64,000 bases of DNA from Microbacterium sp. lyk4-40-TSB-66 (GTDB lineage Bacteria; Actinomycetota; Actinomycetes; Actinomycetales; Microbacteriaceae), in assembly GCF_030209475.1 (NCBI RefSeq), contig NZ_JARVRW010000002.1, forward strand, positions 1 through 64,000, in the 5' to 3' direction. A program made the translations under genes and the position numbers. This document shows, one piece after another, positions 7,922 through 17,736 of this stretch. How positions within the stretch are numbered: position 1 is the first letter of the stretch; each line of letters begins with the position of its first letter. The notes below the pieces were generated by a model. It did not search any database and was not told the DNA's origin. It worked only from the letters and a program-made list of their open reading frames with translations.

Positions 7922-9177
7922 GGCCTACCCGCCCCTCGCCACTCCTCGCCGTCCTTCCACACGCGACGCACGAGCGGCACACCGGGTCGGTAGGCGAGGT
8001 GCACGCGCGACGGCGCGTCGAGCAGGACGAGATCGGCCCGCGTCCCGGGCGCGATCACCCCGACGTCCGTGCGGCGAAGCGCCCTCGCGCCGCCCGCGGT
8101 CGACGCCCAGACCGCCTCGGCCGGCGTCATCCCCATCTCGCGCACCGCGAGCGCGATCATCAGCGGCAGGGAGCTGGTGAAGCTCGAGCCCGGATTGCAG
8201 TCGCTGGCGAGGGCGATCGTGACACCGGCGTCCAACAGTCGGCGCGCATCGGGGTAGGGCTGACGCGTCGAGAACTCCACACCCGGGAGCAGGGTGGCCA
8301 CCGTGTCCGATCCGGCGAGCGCCGCGACGTCGTCGTCGGAGAGGAAGGTGCAGTGATCGACCGCGGCGGCTCCGAGGTCGACCGCGAGCCGCACCCCGGG
8401 TCCGAAACCGAGTTGATTGCCGTGCACCCGGATGCCGAGACCCGCCGCCCGACCCGCCTCGAGCACCCTCCGGCACTGATCGGCGGTGAAGGCGCCCTCT
8501 TCGCAGAAGGCATCGATCCACCGCACACGCGACGCGACCGCGCGGAGCATGTCACCCACCACGAGGTCGACGTACGCCTCCGCGCCGCCCGTGTGGTCGG
8601 GGGCGACGACGTGCGCCCCGAGGAAGGTCACCTCGTCGGTCACCTCGGCGGCGAGCCGCGCTAGACGCGCCTCGGTCTCGACGTCGAGACCGTATCCGGT
8701 CTTCACCTCCAGGGTCGTGGTGCCCTGCGCCCGGCATTCCGCGACGAGCGCCGCCAGACGCGTCCGCAGCTCGTCGTCGGTCGCCGCCCGCGTGGCCGCC
8801 ACCGTCGTGCGGATCCCTCCCGCCGCGTACCGCTCCCCCGCCATCCGCGCGGCGAACTCCTCCGCCCGGTCGCCCCCGAAGACGAGGTGGGTGTGGCTGT
8901 CGACGAAGCCAGGAATCACGGCGCGGCCGCCTGCGTCCACGACGCGGACGCGGGCATCGGTGCCGGATGCCGCGGCATCCGGGGCATCGGTCGCCCTGCC
9001 CGTCCACGCGATGCGGCCGTCCCGCACGAGCACCGCGGCGTCGTGGATCGTGCCGCACGGGTCGCCGTCGGCGGCGACGTTGGTCGTCAGCTCGCCGATA
9101 CCGGTCAGCAGGAACGTGTCCGCGGCGCCGACGGAACCGCTCACGGCATCGGCTCCGGTCGGGGCAGGACCGCTCAC
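7918..9177 (-). CDS. hutI: Imidazolonepropionase, 419 aa
   Basis: Hydrolyses 4-imidazolone-5-propanoate to N-formimidoyl-L-glutamate, the third step of histidine degradation. It is an amidohydrolase-fold enzyme: metal-binding HTH in [14 protein letters not shown], then [33 protein letters not shown] and ASDCNPGSS, all in HutI order. The N-terminal 20 residues are variable. GTG 9177 overlaps the hutU stop (GTGA); a second GTG three bases upstream is equally possible. Last gene of the hutHUI operon. Confidence 0.95.
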   Translation of the reverse strand: MSGPAPTGADAVSGSVGAADTFLLTGIGELTTNVAADGDPCGTIHDAAVLVRDGRIAWTGRATDAPDAAASGTDARVRVVDAGGRAVIPGFVDSHTHLVFGGDRAEEFAARMAGERYAAGGIRTTVAATRAATDDELRTRLAALVAECRAQGTTTLEVKTGYGLDVETEARLARLAAEVTDEVTFLGAHVVAPDHTGGAEAYVDLVVGDMLRAVASRVRWIDAFCEEGAFTADQCRRVLEAGRAAGLGIRVHGNQLGFGPGVRLAVDLGAAAVDHCTFLSDDDVAALAGSDTVATLLPGVEFSTRQPYPDARRLLDAGVTIALASDCNPGSSFTSSLPLMIALAVREMGMTPAEAVWASTAGGARALRRTDVGVIAPGTRADLVLLDAPSRVHLAYRPGVPLVRRVWKDGEEWRGAGRP

Positions 9178-10883
9178 CACATCGGCACCGTGAGACCGCG
9201 TTCGACGGCGACCTCGCGGGCGCGGTCGTAGCCGGCATCCACGTGCCGCATGACCCCGGTGCCGGGGTCGTTGACGAGCACGCGCGCGAGCTTCTCGGCG
9301 GCGAGCTCCGTGCCGTCGGCGACGCAGACCTGACCGGCGTGGATGCTGCGGCCGATGCCGACGCCGCCGCCGTGGTGGATCGACACCCACGACGCCCCGC
9401 TGGCGGTGTTGAGCAGGGCGTTCAGCAGGGGCCAGTCCGCGATGGCATCCGATCCGTCGGCCATCGCCTCGGTCTCGCGGTAGGGCGAGGCGACGGAACC
9501 GGCGTCGAGGTGATCGCGACCGATGACGATGGGACCTGCCAGCTCGCCGGAGGCGACCATCTCGTTGAACTTCAGGCCCGCCAGGTGACGTTCCTTGTAG
9601 CCGAGCCAGCAGATGCGCGCCGGGAGTCCTTCGAAGTTCACCTGCTTTCCGGCCTTGTCGAGCCAGCGGTGAAGGGCGGCATCCTCCGGGAACAGCTCCG
9701 CGACGGCGCGGTCGGTCTTGGCGATGTCGTCCGGGTCGCCCGACAGCGCCACCCAGCGGAACGGTCCCTTCCCCTCCGCGAAGAGGGGGCGGATGTACGC
9801 CGGCACGAAGCCGGGGAACGCGAACGCGCGGTCGTAGCCGCCGAGCTCGGCCTCGCGGCGGATCGAGTTGCCGTAATCGAACACCGCGGCACCGGCATCC
9901 TGGAACTCCACCATCGCCCGCACGTGCGCGGCCATGCTCTCTCGCGAACGCCGGGTGAAGTCCTCGGGGTCGCGCGCGGCCTCGGCCTGCCATTCGTCGA
10001 CCGACACCCCGACGGGCAGGTACGACAGGGGGTCGTGGGCGCTCGTCTGGTCGGTGACGATGTCGATCCGGATGCCGCGCGCCCGCAGTTCCGGGAACAC
10101 CTCGGCCGCGTTGCCCGCGATCCCGACCGACAGTGCCTCACCCGCGTCGCGCGCGGCGCTCACCCGCTCGACGGCCGCATCGAGGTCGTCGGCGACCTCG
10201 TCGAGGTAGCCGTGGGCGACGCGGCGATCGAGGCGCGTGCGATCGACGTCGACGATGAGCACCGCTCCCCCGTTCATCGTGACGGCGAGCGGCTGTGCGC
10301 CGCCCATGCCGCCGCAGCCGGCGGTGAGGGTCAGCGTGCCCGCAAGCGATTCCCGACCCAGAGACGCCGCGACCGCGGCGAACGTCTCGTAGGTGCCCTG
10401 CAGGATTCCCTGCGTGCCGATGTAGATCCACGATCCGGCGGTCATCTGCCCGTACATCGTCAGACCGAGCTCTTCGAGGCGGCGGAACTCGGGCCATGTC
10501 GCCCAGTCGCCCACGAGGTTCGAGTTGGCGATGAGCACGCGCGGTGCCCACTCGTGCGTGCGGAACACCCCCACCGGCTTGCCCGACTGCACGAGCAGCG
10601 TCTCATCGGGCTCCAGCTCGTCGAGGGTGCGCACGATCGCGTCGTACGCGGCCCACGACCGGGCGGCCCGGCCGGTGCCGCCGTAGACGACGAGGTCGTC
10701 GGGACGCTCGGCGACGTCGGGGTCGAGGTTGTTCATCAGCATGCGCTTCGCGGCCTCGGCACCCCAGCTCTTCGCGGTGCGGACGTCGCCGCGCGCGGCG
10801 CGGACGGGCCCACGGGATGCCGGGGCGTCGGCGCCTCCGCCATCGGCGGCGGTCGCGGGCGAGGGGTTCATCGTGTCGGTCAT
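9174..10883 (-). CDS. hutU: Urocanate hydratase, 569 aa
   Basis: Adds water to urocanate to give imidazolonepropionate, with tightly bound NAD+. Diagnostic blocks are [71 protein letters not shown], the NAD-handling region [11 protein letters not shown], and the C-terminal [19 protein letters not shown]. Length is normal; about 35 extra Ala/Gly-rich residues lie at the N-terminus. ATG 10883 has GGAG nine bases upstream. An 86-base gap separates it from hutH, and its stop overlaps hutI. Confidence 0.97.
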   Translation of the reverse strand: MTDTMNPSPATAADGGGADAPASRGPVRAARGDVRTAKSWGAEAAKRMLMNNLDPDVAERPDDLVVYGGTGRAARSWAAYDAIVRTLDELEPDETLLVQSGKPVGVFRTHEWAPRVLIANSNLVGDWATWPEFRRLEELGLTMYGQMTAGSWIYIGTQGILQGTYETFAAVAASLGRESLAGTLTLTAGCGGMGGAQPLAVTMNGGAVLIVDVDRTRLDRRVAHGYLDEVADDLDAAVERVSAARDAGEALSVGIAGNAAEVFPELRARGIRIDIVTDQTSAHDPLSYLPVGVSVDEWQAEAARDPEDFTRRSRESMAAHVRAMVEFQDAGAAVFDYGNSIRREAELGGYDRAFAFPGFVPAYIRPLFAEGKGPFRWVALSGDPDDIAKTDRAVAELFPEDAALHRWLDKAGKQVNFEGLPARICWLGYKERHLAGLKFNEMVASGELAGPIVIGRDHLDAGSVASPYRETEAMADGSDAIADWPLLNALLNTASGASWVSIHHGGGVGIGRSIHAGQVCVADGTELAAEKLARVLVNDPGTGVMRHVDAGYDRAREVAVERGLTVPMW

Positions 10884-10969
10884 GCGTGATCTCCTTCGAT
10901 CCGGGCGGAAGCGGCGTGGGCGGGCGGTCTGGGCGGGCGGTGTGGGCGGGCGGTGTGGGCGAGGGCGGT

Positions 10970-12523
10970 CTAGGCGAGGGCGGTCTGAGCGAGGGACGTC
11001 CGGGCGACGGCGGCGCGCGCGACGGATCCGGAGACGACGAGGTCGGTGACGGCCTCGATCTCGGGCGAGACGAAGCGATCGGGGCCGGGGCCGGCGACAC
11101 GCGTGCGGACGAGGTCGAGCACGGCTCCGGTAGCCGCCGCCGGCCGGAGCGGGGCACGCAGGTCGAGGGCACGGCATCCGGTCATCACCTCGATGGCGAG
11201 CACGCGCGCGAGCCCGTCGATCGCGCGACGGAGTTTCCGGGCTCCCGCCCATCCCATCGAGACGTGATCCTCCTGCATCGCGCTCGAGGGGATCGAGTCG
11301 ACCGACGCGGGCACGGCCAGACGTTTCAGCTCCGACACGATCCCCGCCGCGGCGTACTGGGCGATCATCAGGCCCGAGTCCACGCCCACCTCGTGCGCGA
11401 GGAACGGCGGCAGTCCGTTGCTGCGCGCGGCATCGAGCGCACGGTCGGTGCGGCGCTCCGACATGGATGCCACGTCGGCCACCGCGATGGCGAGGAAATC
11501 GAGCACGTACGCCACCGGCGCGCCATGGAAGTTGCCGTTCGACTCGACGCGGCCGTCGACGGTGACGACGGGGTTGTCGACCGCGGACGCCAACTCGCGC
11601 TCGGCCACGACGGTGGCGTGCTCCACCGTGTCGCGCGCGGCGCCGTGCACCTGCGGGGCGCAGCGCAGCGAGTACGCGTCCTGCACGCGCGTGCACTCCG
11701 GGCCGCGGTGGCTCGCGACGATGGGCGACCCCGCGAGGAACGCGCGGAGGTTCGCGGCGGATTCGGCCTGGCCGAGCTGCGGGCGGAGCGCCATGAGGTC
11801 GGCCGCGAACACGGCATCCGTCCCGAGCTGCGATTCGATCGACAGTGCCGCCGACACGTCGGCGGTCAGCAGCAGCGTCTCGAGGTCGTGGAGGGCGAGC
11901 AGCAGCATGCCGAGCATGCCGTCGGTGCCGTTGATGAGGGCGAGGCCCTCCTTCTCGCGCAGGGCGACGGGGGCGATACCCGCGGCGGCGAGGGCGTCGG
12001 CGGCCGTCACCGACCGTCCCTCGGCGTCGCGCACGTCGCCTTCACCCATGACGGCGAGCGCCACGTGCGACAGCGGTGCGAGATCACCGGAGCAGCCCAG
12101 CGAACCGTACTCGTGGACGACCGGGGTGATCCCGGCGTTGAGCAGCGCCGCGTACGTCTCGACCACGACGGGGCGCACGCCCGTGCGACCGGTGGAGAGC
12201 GTCTGCAGGCGCAGCAGCATCAGCGCGCGCACCACCTCGCGCTCGACCTCGCCGCCCGTGCCGGCGGCGTGGGAGCGGATCAGGCTCGCCTGCAGCTGTG
12301 CGCGGCGGTCTTCGGCGATGAAGGTCGTGGCGAGGGCCCCGAAGCCGGTCGAGATGCCGTAGTGCGGCTGCGGGTCGTCGGCGAGGCCCTCGATGAGGGT
12401 ACGGGTGTCCTCCACCCGTCCGAGCGCGTCACCGTCGATGACGACCCGTGCGCCGTGGCGCGCGACATCGACAACCTCGCGGGGGGTGAGGGGGGCTGCT
12501 CCGACGGTGATGCTGACGTCCAT
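10970..12523 (-). CDS. hutH: Histidine ammonia-lyase, 517 aa
   Basis: Deaminates L-histidine to trans-urocanate, the entry step of the hut pathway. The MIO cofactor-forming triplet is Cys144-Ser145-Gly146 in [15 protein letters not shown]; most bacteria use Ala-Ser-Gly, and the Cys form is known from Streptomyces. Other active-site blocks ([46 protein letters not shown]) are intact. First gene of the operon, divergent from the IclR regulator across 61 bases. Confidence 0.97.
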   Translation of the reverse strand: MDVSITVGAAPLTPREVVDVARHGARVVIDGDALGRVEDTRTLIEGLADDPQPHYGISTGFGALATTFIAEDRRAQLQASLIRSHAAGTGGEVEREVVRALMLLRLQTLSTGRTGVRPVVVETYAALLNAGITPVVHEYGSLGCSGDLAPLSHVALAVMGEGDVRDAEGRSVTAADALAAAGIAPVALREKEGLALINGTDGMLGMLLLALHDLETLLLTADVSAALSIESQLGTDAVFAADLMALRPQLGQAESAANLRAFLAGSPIVASHRGPECTRVQDAYSLRCAPQVHGAARDTVEHATVVAERELASAVDNPVVTVDGRVESNGNFHGAPVAYVLDFLAIAVADVASMSERRTDRALDAARSNGLPPFLAHEVGVDSGLMIAQYAAAGIVSELKRLAVPASVDSIPSSAMQEDHVSMGWAGARKLRRAIDGLARVLAIEVMTGCRALDLRAPLRPAAATGAVLDLVRTRVAGPGPDRFVSPEIEAVTDLVVSGSVARAAVARTSLAQTALA

Positions 12524-12576
12524 ACGCCGATTCCATCGCGAGGGATGGCCTGCGGCGAGAGGGTTCTGGCATCCTG

Positions 12577-12594
12577 TGTCTGTCATGTCAGACA
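12577..12594. promoter_or_regulatory. Palindrome overlapping the iclR start, possible hut operator
   Basis: TGTCTGTCATGTCAGACA is an inverted repeat (TGTCTG-N-CATG-N-CAGACA, 16 of 18 bases symmetric) lying over the ATG of the IclR gene, 54 bases from the hutH start. Position and symmetry suit an autoregulatory operator. Confidence 0.4.
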
Positions 12595-13358
12595 ATCCGC
12601 GCCCGCAGGTCCCCGCCGCCGATCAGACGCTGCGGATCCTCTCGCTGCTCGCGCGCCAACCCGGGCCGATGGCGGCGCAATCGATCGCGTCGAGCCTCGG
12701 CATCCCGCGGTCGAGCACGTACCACCTGCTCGCCACGCTCGAGGAGCACGGATACGTCGTGCACCTGCCCGGCGACCGCCGCTGGGGGCTGGGCACGGCC
12801 GCGTTCGAACTGGGCGGCGGATACGCCCGGCAGCAGCCCCTCGCCCGGCTGGGTCGACCGCTGCTGGCGGCGTTGTCGGACCGGGTCGGCGAGTCGGCCC
12901 ACCTCGCCGTGCTGGCGGGACGCGACGTGCTGTACATCGTCGAGGAGCGCGCTCCGCGGCGCCCCGCCCTCGTCACCGATGTCGGCGTGCGCCTGCCCGC
13001 GCACCTCACCGCGACGGGTCGCGCGATGCTGGCCGCCCTCCCCCGCGAGCAGGTTCGGGCATCGTTCCCGGATGCCACGGCGCTGACCCAGCGGCACGGT
13101 TCCGGTCCCGCCACCCCGCGCGCGCTGCGCGAGGTGCTGCGCGAGGTGCGCGCCGCGGGCTTCGCCCGCGAAGACGGCGAGGTCACGCCCGGTTTCCGCT
13201 CCGTCGCCGCCGCCGTGCTCGACCACGCCGGTTGGCCCGCCGCCGCGGTGGCGATCACGTGGCCCTCGGACGGTCCGGAACGGGATGCCACGTCCCTCGC
13301 GGACGCCGCGACCACCACCGCCGCCGAGCTCGCGCGTCGCATCGGCCGCCACGTCTGA
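12585..13358 (+). CDS. IclR family transcriptional regulator, probable hut regulator, 257 aa
   Basis: DNA-binding regulator with an N-terminal winged helix (residues about 10-70; QTLRILSLLARQ, SIASSLGIPRSSTYHLLATLEEHGYV) and a C-terminal IclR effector-binding domain (LGRPLLAALSDRVGESAHLAVL, LPAHLTATGRAMLAALP, AREDGEVTPGFRSVAAAV). Divergent from hutHUI, so it most likely senses a pathway intermediate and controls the operon; this is inference from position. The ATG lies in an 18-base palindrome, which would allow self-repression. Confidence 0.88.
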   Translation: MSDNPRPQVPAADQTLRILSLLARQPGPMAAQSIASSLGIPRSSTYHLLATLEEHGYVVHLPGDRRWGLGTAAFELGGGYARQQPLARLGRPLLAALSDRVGESAHLAVLAGRDVLYIVEERAPRRPALVTDVGVRLPAHLTATGRAMLAALPREQVRASFPDATALTQRHGSGPATPRALREVLREVRAAGFAREDGEVTPGFRSVAAAVLDHAGWPAAAVAITWPSDGPERDATSLADAATTTAAELARRIGRHV

Positions 13359-13410
13359 CGCGCTCCCGCCGGCTCGCCGCACCCGCGCGGCGCTCGGTCC
13401 GCGCGTTCAC

Positions 13411-14077
13411 CCGGTTCGGGCGAGTTCCGCGTCTCACTGGTTCGGGGCGGGGTCCGCCGCTCGGGGCGGGACACCCGCGCGACGGCTCCACCCCAGGCGC
13501 CGCTGCATCCGGTCTCACTGGTTCGGGGCGGATTCCGCCGCTCGGGGCGAGACACCCGCGCCCCAACCCGCCGATCCCGCCCCAAACGCCGCGAAACACC
13601 CCCGCCACGCCACTCCGGGGCACCGAATGTGCACCGGGGCGCGCAGCGACCGCCCCACTGCACAACCCGTGCCCCACTGACCCACGCGCCGCGGCTTCCG
13701 GTCTCACCGGTTCGGGGCGGATACCGCCGCTCGGGGCGAGATACCCGCGCCCCAACCCGCCGATCCCGCCCCAAACACCGCGAAACACCCCCGCTACGCC
13801 ACTCCGGGGCAACGACTGTGCACAGGGGCGCGCAGCGACCGCCCCACTGCACAACCCCTGCCCCACTCACCCACGCGTCGCGGCTTCCGGTCTCACCGGT
13901 TCGGGGCGGATACCGCCACTCGGGGCGAGATACCCGCGCCCCAACCCGCCGATCCCGCCCCAAACGCCGCGAAACACGCCGGAGTTGCCGGTCCGGGGCA
14001 CCGAATGTGCACAGGGGCGCGCAGCGACCGCCCCACTGCACAACCCCTGCCCCAATGACCCACTCGGCGTGCCGCGG
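13411..14077. repeat. Three 189-bp tandem repeats plus partial upstream copies
   Basis: The stretch between the IclR and LacI genes (13359-14141) has no gene I can support. Full units begin at GGTCTCAC at 13511, 13700 and 13889, exactly 189 bases apart; shorter, diverged units begin near 13411 and 13435. Each unit opens with GGTTCGGGGCGGAT and continues with CTCGGGGCGAGA, then CCGCCCC words, then a GCACAGGGGCGCGCAGCGAC block. Because 189 is divisible by three and GC is high, several frames stay open through all copies; I treat these as artefacts. Confidence 0.9.
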
Positions 14078-14141
14078 GATCTCGCCCCTCCGCAGGCCGA
14101 ACGCCGCAGCCCCACCCCGCGGCGCACCGGCGCCCGCGAAC

Positions 14142-15137
14142 TCACCGCACGACGAGTCGCGGCTCCACCAGCACGTGCGCCGTGCCCGCCGCCGCCGCGC
14201 GGGGCGCGACGACCGTGCCGTCGCCCATCAGCAGGTCGAGGGCTCCGGATGCCACCCGCTCGGGCAACTGCTCGACGCTCGAGAGTCCGAGGGCCTCGGC
14301 CGCGGGGGTGTTGTCGAAGCCGACGACGGTGATGTCGGGGCGCCCGGCCAGCGAGGTCGCGAGGTGCGCGCCGATGGCGAGGGAGTCGCTCGCGCAGACG
14401 ATTCCGGTGACCCCCGGGTCGGCGACGAGACCGGCCGCCACGACGTCGCGCGCCGCCGACACGTTCTCCTCGACAATCCACCGCGGCCCCGCGCCCGCGG
14501 TCTCGCGCCAGCCGCGCTCGCGTTCGTCCCCCGTGCCCGACCCGGCGGGCCAGCCGAGGAAGGCGACGTGCCCGCCGCCGCGGGCGAGTGCGTGCGCGGT
14601 CGCGGCCCGCGTTCCCGCCGCACCGTCGACGTCGACCCAGAGGTGCGCCGGTGCTTCGACGTCGTCCTCGCCCCACGGTCGGCCGAACGACACGAACGGG
14701 AGGTTCCGTGCCGTCAGCCACCCGGTGCGGGGGTCGCCGTGGAAGGTGCCGGTGACGACCACGGCATCCACTTCTCCCCCCTCCAGCAGATCGCCGAGCC
14801 GGGCGATCTCCTCCTCGGGCGAACGGGCGGCGTACAGCAGCACGCGCATGTCCCGCTCGCCCGCGCGTTCGGTGAGGGCGTGCACGAAGCGGTCGAGCAC
14901 GACGCCCGAGATGCCGCCGGCGTACGGATCGAGATGGATGCCGATGGTGGAGCTGCGGCGGATCCGCAGCCGACGCGCGGCGGCGTGGGGGCGGTATCCG
15001 AGCTCGGCGATCGCGGCCTCCACCCGGTGCCGCGTGGTCTCGCGCACGATGTCGGGGGTGTTCACGACGTTCGACACGGTCTGCCGCGAGACGCCGGCGA
15101 CACGGGCGACGTCGTCGACGGTGGGCGCCTTCGCCAT
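14142..15137 (-). CDS. LacI family transcriptional regulator, 331 aa
   Basis: Repressor with an N-terminal helix-turn-helix and hinge (TVDDVARVAGVSRQTVSNVVN, then YRPHAAARRL) and a periplasmic-binding-protein-like sensor domain (STIGIHLDPYAGG, GIVCASDSLAIGAHLA, DITVVGFDN). Probably controls the divergent sugar ABC transporter and debranching enzyme. ATG 15137 has GGGAGGGG just upstream. The likely operator is the TTTGAACGTTCAAA palindrome at 15295, inside the promoter region shared with the transporter. Confidence 0.92.
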   Translation of the reverse strand: MAKAPTVDDVARVAGVSRQTVSNVVNTPDIVRETTRHRVEAAIAELGYRPHAAARRLRIRRSSTIGIHLDPYAGGISGVVLDRFVHALTERAGERDMRVLLYAARSPEEEIARLGDLLEGGEVDAVVVTGTFHGDPRTGWLTARNLPFVSFGRPWGEDDVEAPAHLWVDVDGAAGTRAATAHALARGGGHVAFLGWPAGSGTGDERERGWRETAGAGPRWIVEENVSAARDVVAAGLVADPGVTGIVCASDSLAIGAHLATSLAGRPDITVVGFDNTPAAEALGLSSVEQLPERVASGALDLLMGDGTVVAPRAAAAGTAHVLVEPRLVVR

Positions 15138-15251
15138 GTCATCCCCTCCCATCCCGGTCCGTGCGGGACGATGTCGCTCCCGAGTGATCGGCGGCTGCGA
15201 CGGGTCCGGCGCCCGACCACAGACCGTCAGCCTAGGCCGGGCGACAAGCTC

Positions 15252-15281
15252 TTGACATCTGCCGCGACGTGTTCGTACCTT
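15252..15281 (+). promoter_or_regulatory. Sigma-70-type promoter TTGACA-N18-TACCTT
   Basis: TTGACA at 15252-15257 and TACCTT at 15276-15281 are separated by 18 bases. The binding-protein gene starts at 15368 after a GAAGGAGAG ribosome site near 15354. Confidence 0.75.
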
Positions 15282-15294
15282 TGTGGGACCGCCA

Positions 15295-15308
15295 TTTGAA
15301 CGTTCAAA
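15295..15308. promoter_or_regulatory. Perfect palindrome TTTGAACGTTCAAA, probable LacI-family operator
   Basis: A 14-base perfect palindrome with a central CG, typical of LacI/GalR operators, placed 13 bases after the -10 box. Binding here would block transcription of the transporter operon. Confidence 0.75.
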
Positions 15309-15367
15309 CTGGCGGCCCTCCGACCACATGCGGAGGGGTCGCATGCCTCATCGAAGGAGAGAGACAC

Positions 15368-16618
15368 ATGACACGGCACACGCCCGCCCCCCGCACACGC
15401 ACGGCGCTCGCCGCCGGCGCGCTGCTGGCCACCGGAGCCCTGACGCTCACCGCCTGCGGCTCGGGCTTCAACGACACCCCCGGCGAGGGCCAGGCCTCCG
15501 GCAGCGGCAGCCTGAGCATCCTCATCGGTTCCTCGGGCGACGCCGAGACCAAGGCCGTCACCGACGCCGTCGCCGCGTGGAGCGAGCAGTCGGGCGTCGC
15601 GGCCGAGGTGCAGACCGCCAACGACCTGCCCCAGCAGCTCTCGCAGGGCTTCGCCGCCGGCTCCCCGCCCGACCTGTTCTACCTGGCCCCCGAGGCCCTC
15701 GCGGGCTACGCGGCGAACGGTTCGATCGCCGCCTACGGCGACGACCTCGCCAACAAGGACGACTTCTACCCCTCCCTGGTCGACAACTTCACGGTCGACG
15801 GATCCTTCTACTGCGCCCCCAAGGACTTCTCCACGCTGGCGCTGATCATCAACTCCGACCTGTGGACGGCCGCCGGACTCACGGATGCCGACATCCCCAC
15901 GACGTGGGACCAGCTGGCATCCGTCGCCCAGCGTCTGACCACCGACGGGCGCGTCGGCCTCGCCTTCGGCGCCGAGTACCAGCGCGTCGGCGCCTTCATG
16001 GCGCAAGCGGGCGGCGGCCTCGTCACCGACGGGCAGGCCACGGCCGACGGCGCCGAGAACGTCGAGGCGTTGACCTACGTCAAGACGCACCTGAACGACG
16101 GCTCGTTCGCCTTCGCGTCCGATGTCGGCGCGGGCTGGGGCGGAGAGGCGCTCGGCACGCAGAAGGCCGCCATGGTCATCGAGGGCAACTGGATTACCGG
16201 CGCGATGTCGGCCGACTACCCCGACGTGAACTACACCGTCGCCGAGCTCCCCGCCGGCCCCGGCGGCAAGGGCACGCTGCAGTTCACCAACTGCTGGGGC
16301 CTCGCCGCAGACAGCGGGAACCAGGAGCAGGCGCGCGCCCTCGTGGAGTACCTGACCGGCACCGACCAGCAGCTGGCGTTCTCGACCGCCTTCGGCCCGA
16401 TGCCCTCGATCCAGTCCGCGGCCGACGCATGGACGAGCGCGAACCCCGACCTCACGGCGTTCCTCGCCGGAGCGGAGTACGCGCAGTTCCCGCCGAACAT
16501 GGCCGGCGCCGCCGATGTCATCACCGACTTCAACGCGCAGCTCGAGTCGCTGAAGACCGGCGACCCGCAGGCGCTGCTGCAGACGGCGCAGTCCAACCTC
16601 GAGGCGATCGTTCAGTAA
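15368..16618 (+). CDS. Sugar ABC transporter substrate-binding lipoprotein, 416 aa
   Basis: Extracellular solute receptor of a carbohydrate-uptake ABC system (CUT1 type, cluster 1). A basic N-region, hydrophobic segment and lipobox LTAC near residue 29 mark a lipoprotein, followed by a Gly/Ser-rich tether. The mature part is of the extracellular solute-binding family 1 type (LYFLAPEAL-like FYLAPEALAGY, FYCAPKDFSTLALIINSDLW, YVKTHLNDGSFAF, GWGGEALGTQKAAMVIEGNW). The ligand is probably a maltose-like or other oligosaccharide, judged from the debranching enzyme downstream. Confidence 0.93.
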   Translation: MTRHTPAPRTRTALAAGALLATGALTLTACGSGFNDTPGEGQASGSGSLSILIGSSGDAETKAVTDAVAAWSEQSGVAAEVQTANDLPQQLSQGFAAGSPPDLFYLAPEALAGYAANGSIAAYGDDLANKDDFYPSLVDNFTVDGSFYCAPKDFSTLALIINSDLWTAAGLTDADIPTTWDQLASVAQRLTTDGRVGLAFGAEYQRVGAFMAQAGGGLVTDGQATADGAENVEALTYVKTHLNDGSFAFASDVGAGWGGEALGTQKAAMVIEGNWITGAMSADYPDVNYTVAELPAGPGGKGTLQFTNCWGLAADSGNQEQARALVEYLTGTDQQLAFSTAFGPMPSIQSAADAWTSANPDLTAFLAGAEYAQFPPNMAGAADVITDFNAQLESLKTGDPQALLQTAQSNLEAIVQ

Positions 16619-16620
16619 TC

Positions 16621-17736
16621 GTGAGCGCCCTCACCACCGCGCCGCGTCGCGCCGGGTCCCCCTCCTCGGGGATCCGGCGCGGCGAGGCCGCCGCCGGCTG
16701 GCTCTTCACCGCACCTGTCCTCGTCATCCTGGGTGTGTTCCTGCTCGTCCCCGTGCTCATGGCGCTGTGGGTGAGCTTCTCGGACTGGACGGGGCGCGGC
16801 AGCCCCTTCTCGTCGAACGTGAACTTCGTCGGCGTCGACAACTACGCCGCGGTCACGACGGGCGGCGGACTCGCCGAACGCGACTTCGGTACGGCGCTGC
16901 GCAACAACGCCTGGTACGTGCTGCTGGTGGTGCCTCTCCAGACGGCGCTCTCCCTCTTCCTCGCGGTGCTGGTCAATCGCGCGATCCTGCGCGGCCGCGG
17001 GTTCTTCCGCACCGCCTTCTACTTCCCCTCGGTCACCAGTTCCGTGGCGATCACCGTGCTGTGGCTCTTCCTCTTCTCGGCATCCGGTGCCGTCAACGAG
17101 GTGTTGTCGTGGCTCGGCATCAACGGACCGAACTGGTTCAGCGACCCCTCCGGCGTCGTGCACAATCTGCTGGCAGCGATCGGCGTGACCACCGGTCCGG
17201 CGTTCCTCACCGGCAACACCCTGCTCGGCGTCTCGTGGTGGGACTGGCTGGCCGGCCCCTCGGTCGCCATGTCGGCGTTCATCCTCATGGCCGTGTTCAC
17301 CACTTCCGGCACCTTCATGCTGCTCTTCATCGCGGGCCTGCAGAACATCGGCGGCGATGTGCAGGAGGCCGCCATGATGGACGGCGCCAGCGGGTGGCAG
17401 CGCTTCTGGCGGGTCACCCTGCCGCAGCTCAAGCCCGTGCTGTTCACCGTGCTGACCCTGGGCCTCATCGGCACGTGGCAGGTGTTCGACCAGATCTACA
17501 CCGGCACGCAGGGTGGCCCCGGCAAGACCACGCTCACCCCCGCGTACCTCAGCTACTCCTCGGCGTTCTTGTCGCAGCAGTGGGGTCAGGGCGCCGCGAT
17601 CGCCTTCGTGCTCTTCGTCATCATCGTCGCGCTGACGATCCTCCAGCGCTTCGTGCTGCGCGACCGCCCGGTCTCGCGCCGACGCATCCGCGAGTACGAA
17701 GTCCGCGGCACGGCCACGAAGGGAGGCACGCGATGA
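16621..17736 (+). CDS. Sugar ABC transporter permease (MalF type), 371 aa
   Basis: Inner-membrane channel subunit of the CUT1 transporter. About seven hydrophobic helices; the cytoplasmic EAA loop that contacts the ATPase is QEAAMMDGASGWQRFWRVTL. A long extracytoplasmic insertion between helices 3 and 4 (about residues 165-215, SGVVHNLLAAIGVTTGPAFL) is larger than in most MalF-like proteins. GTG start two bases after the binding-protein stop; the end overlaps the second permease by four bases. No ATPase gene lies in the operon, so a shared MsiK-like ATPase encoded elsewhere is likely. Confidence 0.93.
   Translation: MSALTTAPRRAGSPSSGIRRGEAAAGWLFTAPVLVILGVFLLVPVLMALWVSFSDWTGRGSPFSSNVNFVGVDNYAAVTTGGGLAERDFGTALRNNAWYVLLVVPLQTALSLFLAVLVNRAILRGRGFFRTAFYFPSVTSSVAITVLWLFLFSASGAVNEVLSWLGINGPNWFSDPSGVVHNLLAAIGVTTGPAFLTGNTLLGVSWWDWLAGPSVAMSAFILMAVFTTSGTFMLLFIAGLQNIGGDVQEAAMMDGASGWQRFWRVTLPQLKPVLFTVLTLGLIGTWQVFDQIYTGTQGGPGKTTLTPAYLSYSSAFLSQQWGQGAAIAFVLFVIIVALTILQRFVLRDRPVSRRRIREYEVRGTATKGGTR

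Noticed and set aside
8960..8980. Palindrome GCCGGATGCC-GC-GGCATCCGG as an operator inside hutI
   Set aside because: It arises from two adjacent copies of the over-represented heptamer in opposite orientation within coding sequence; nothing else suggests regulation there.
13255..14041. Long open frames across the 189-bp repeats on both strands
   Set aside because: Because 189 is a multiple of three and GC is high, several frames stay open together. The peptides are repeats of the DNA unit without a start context or protein-like composition.
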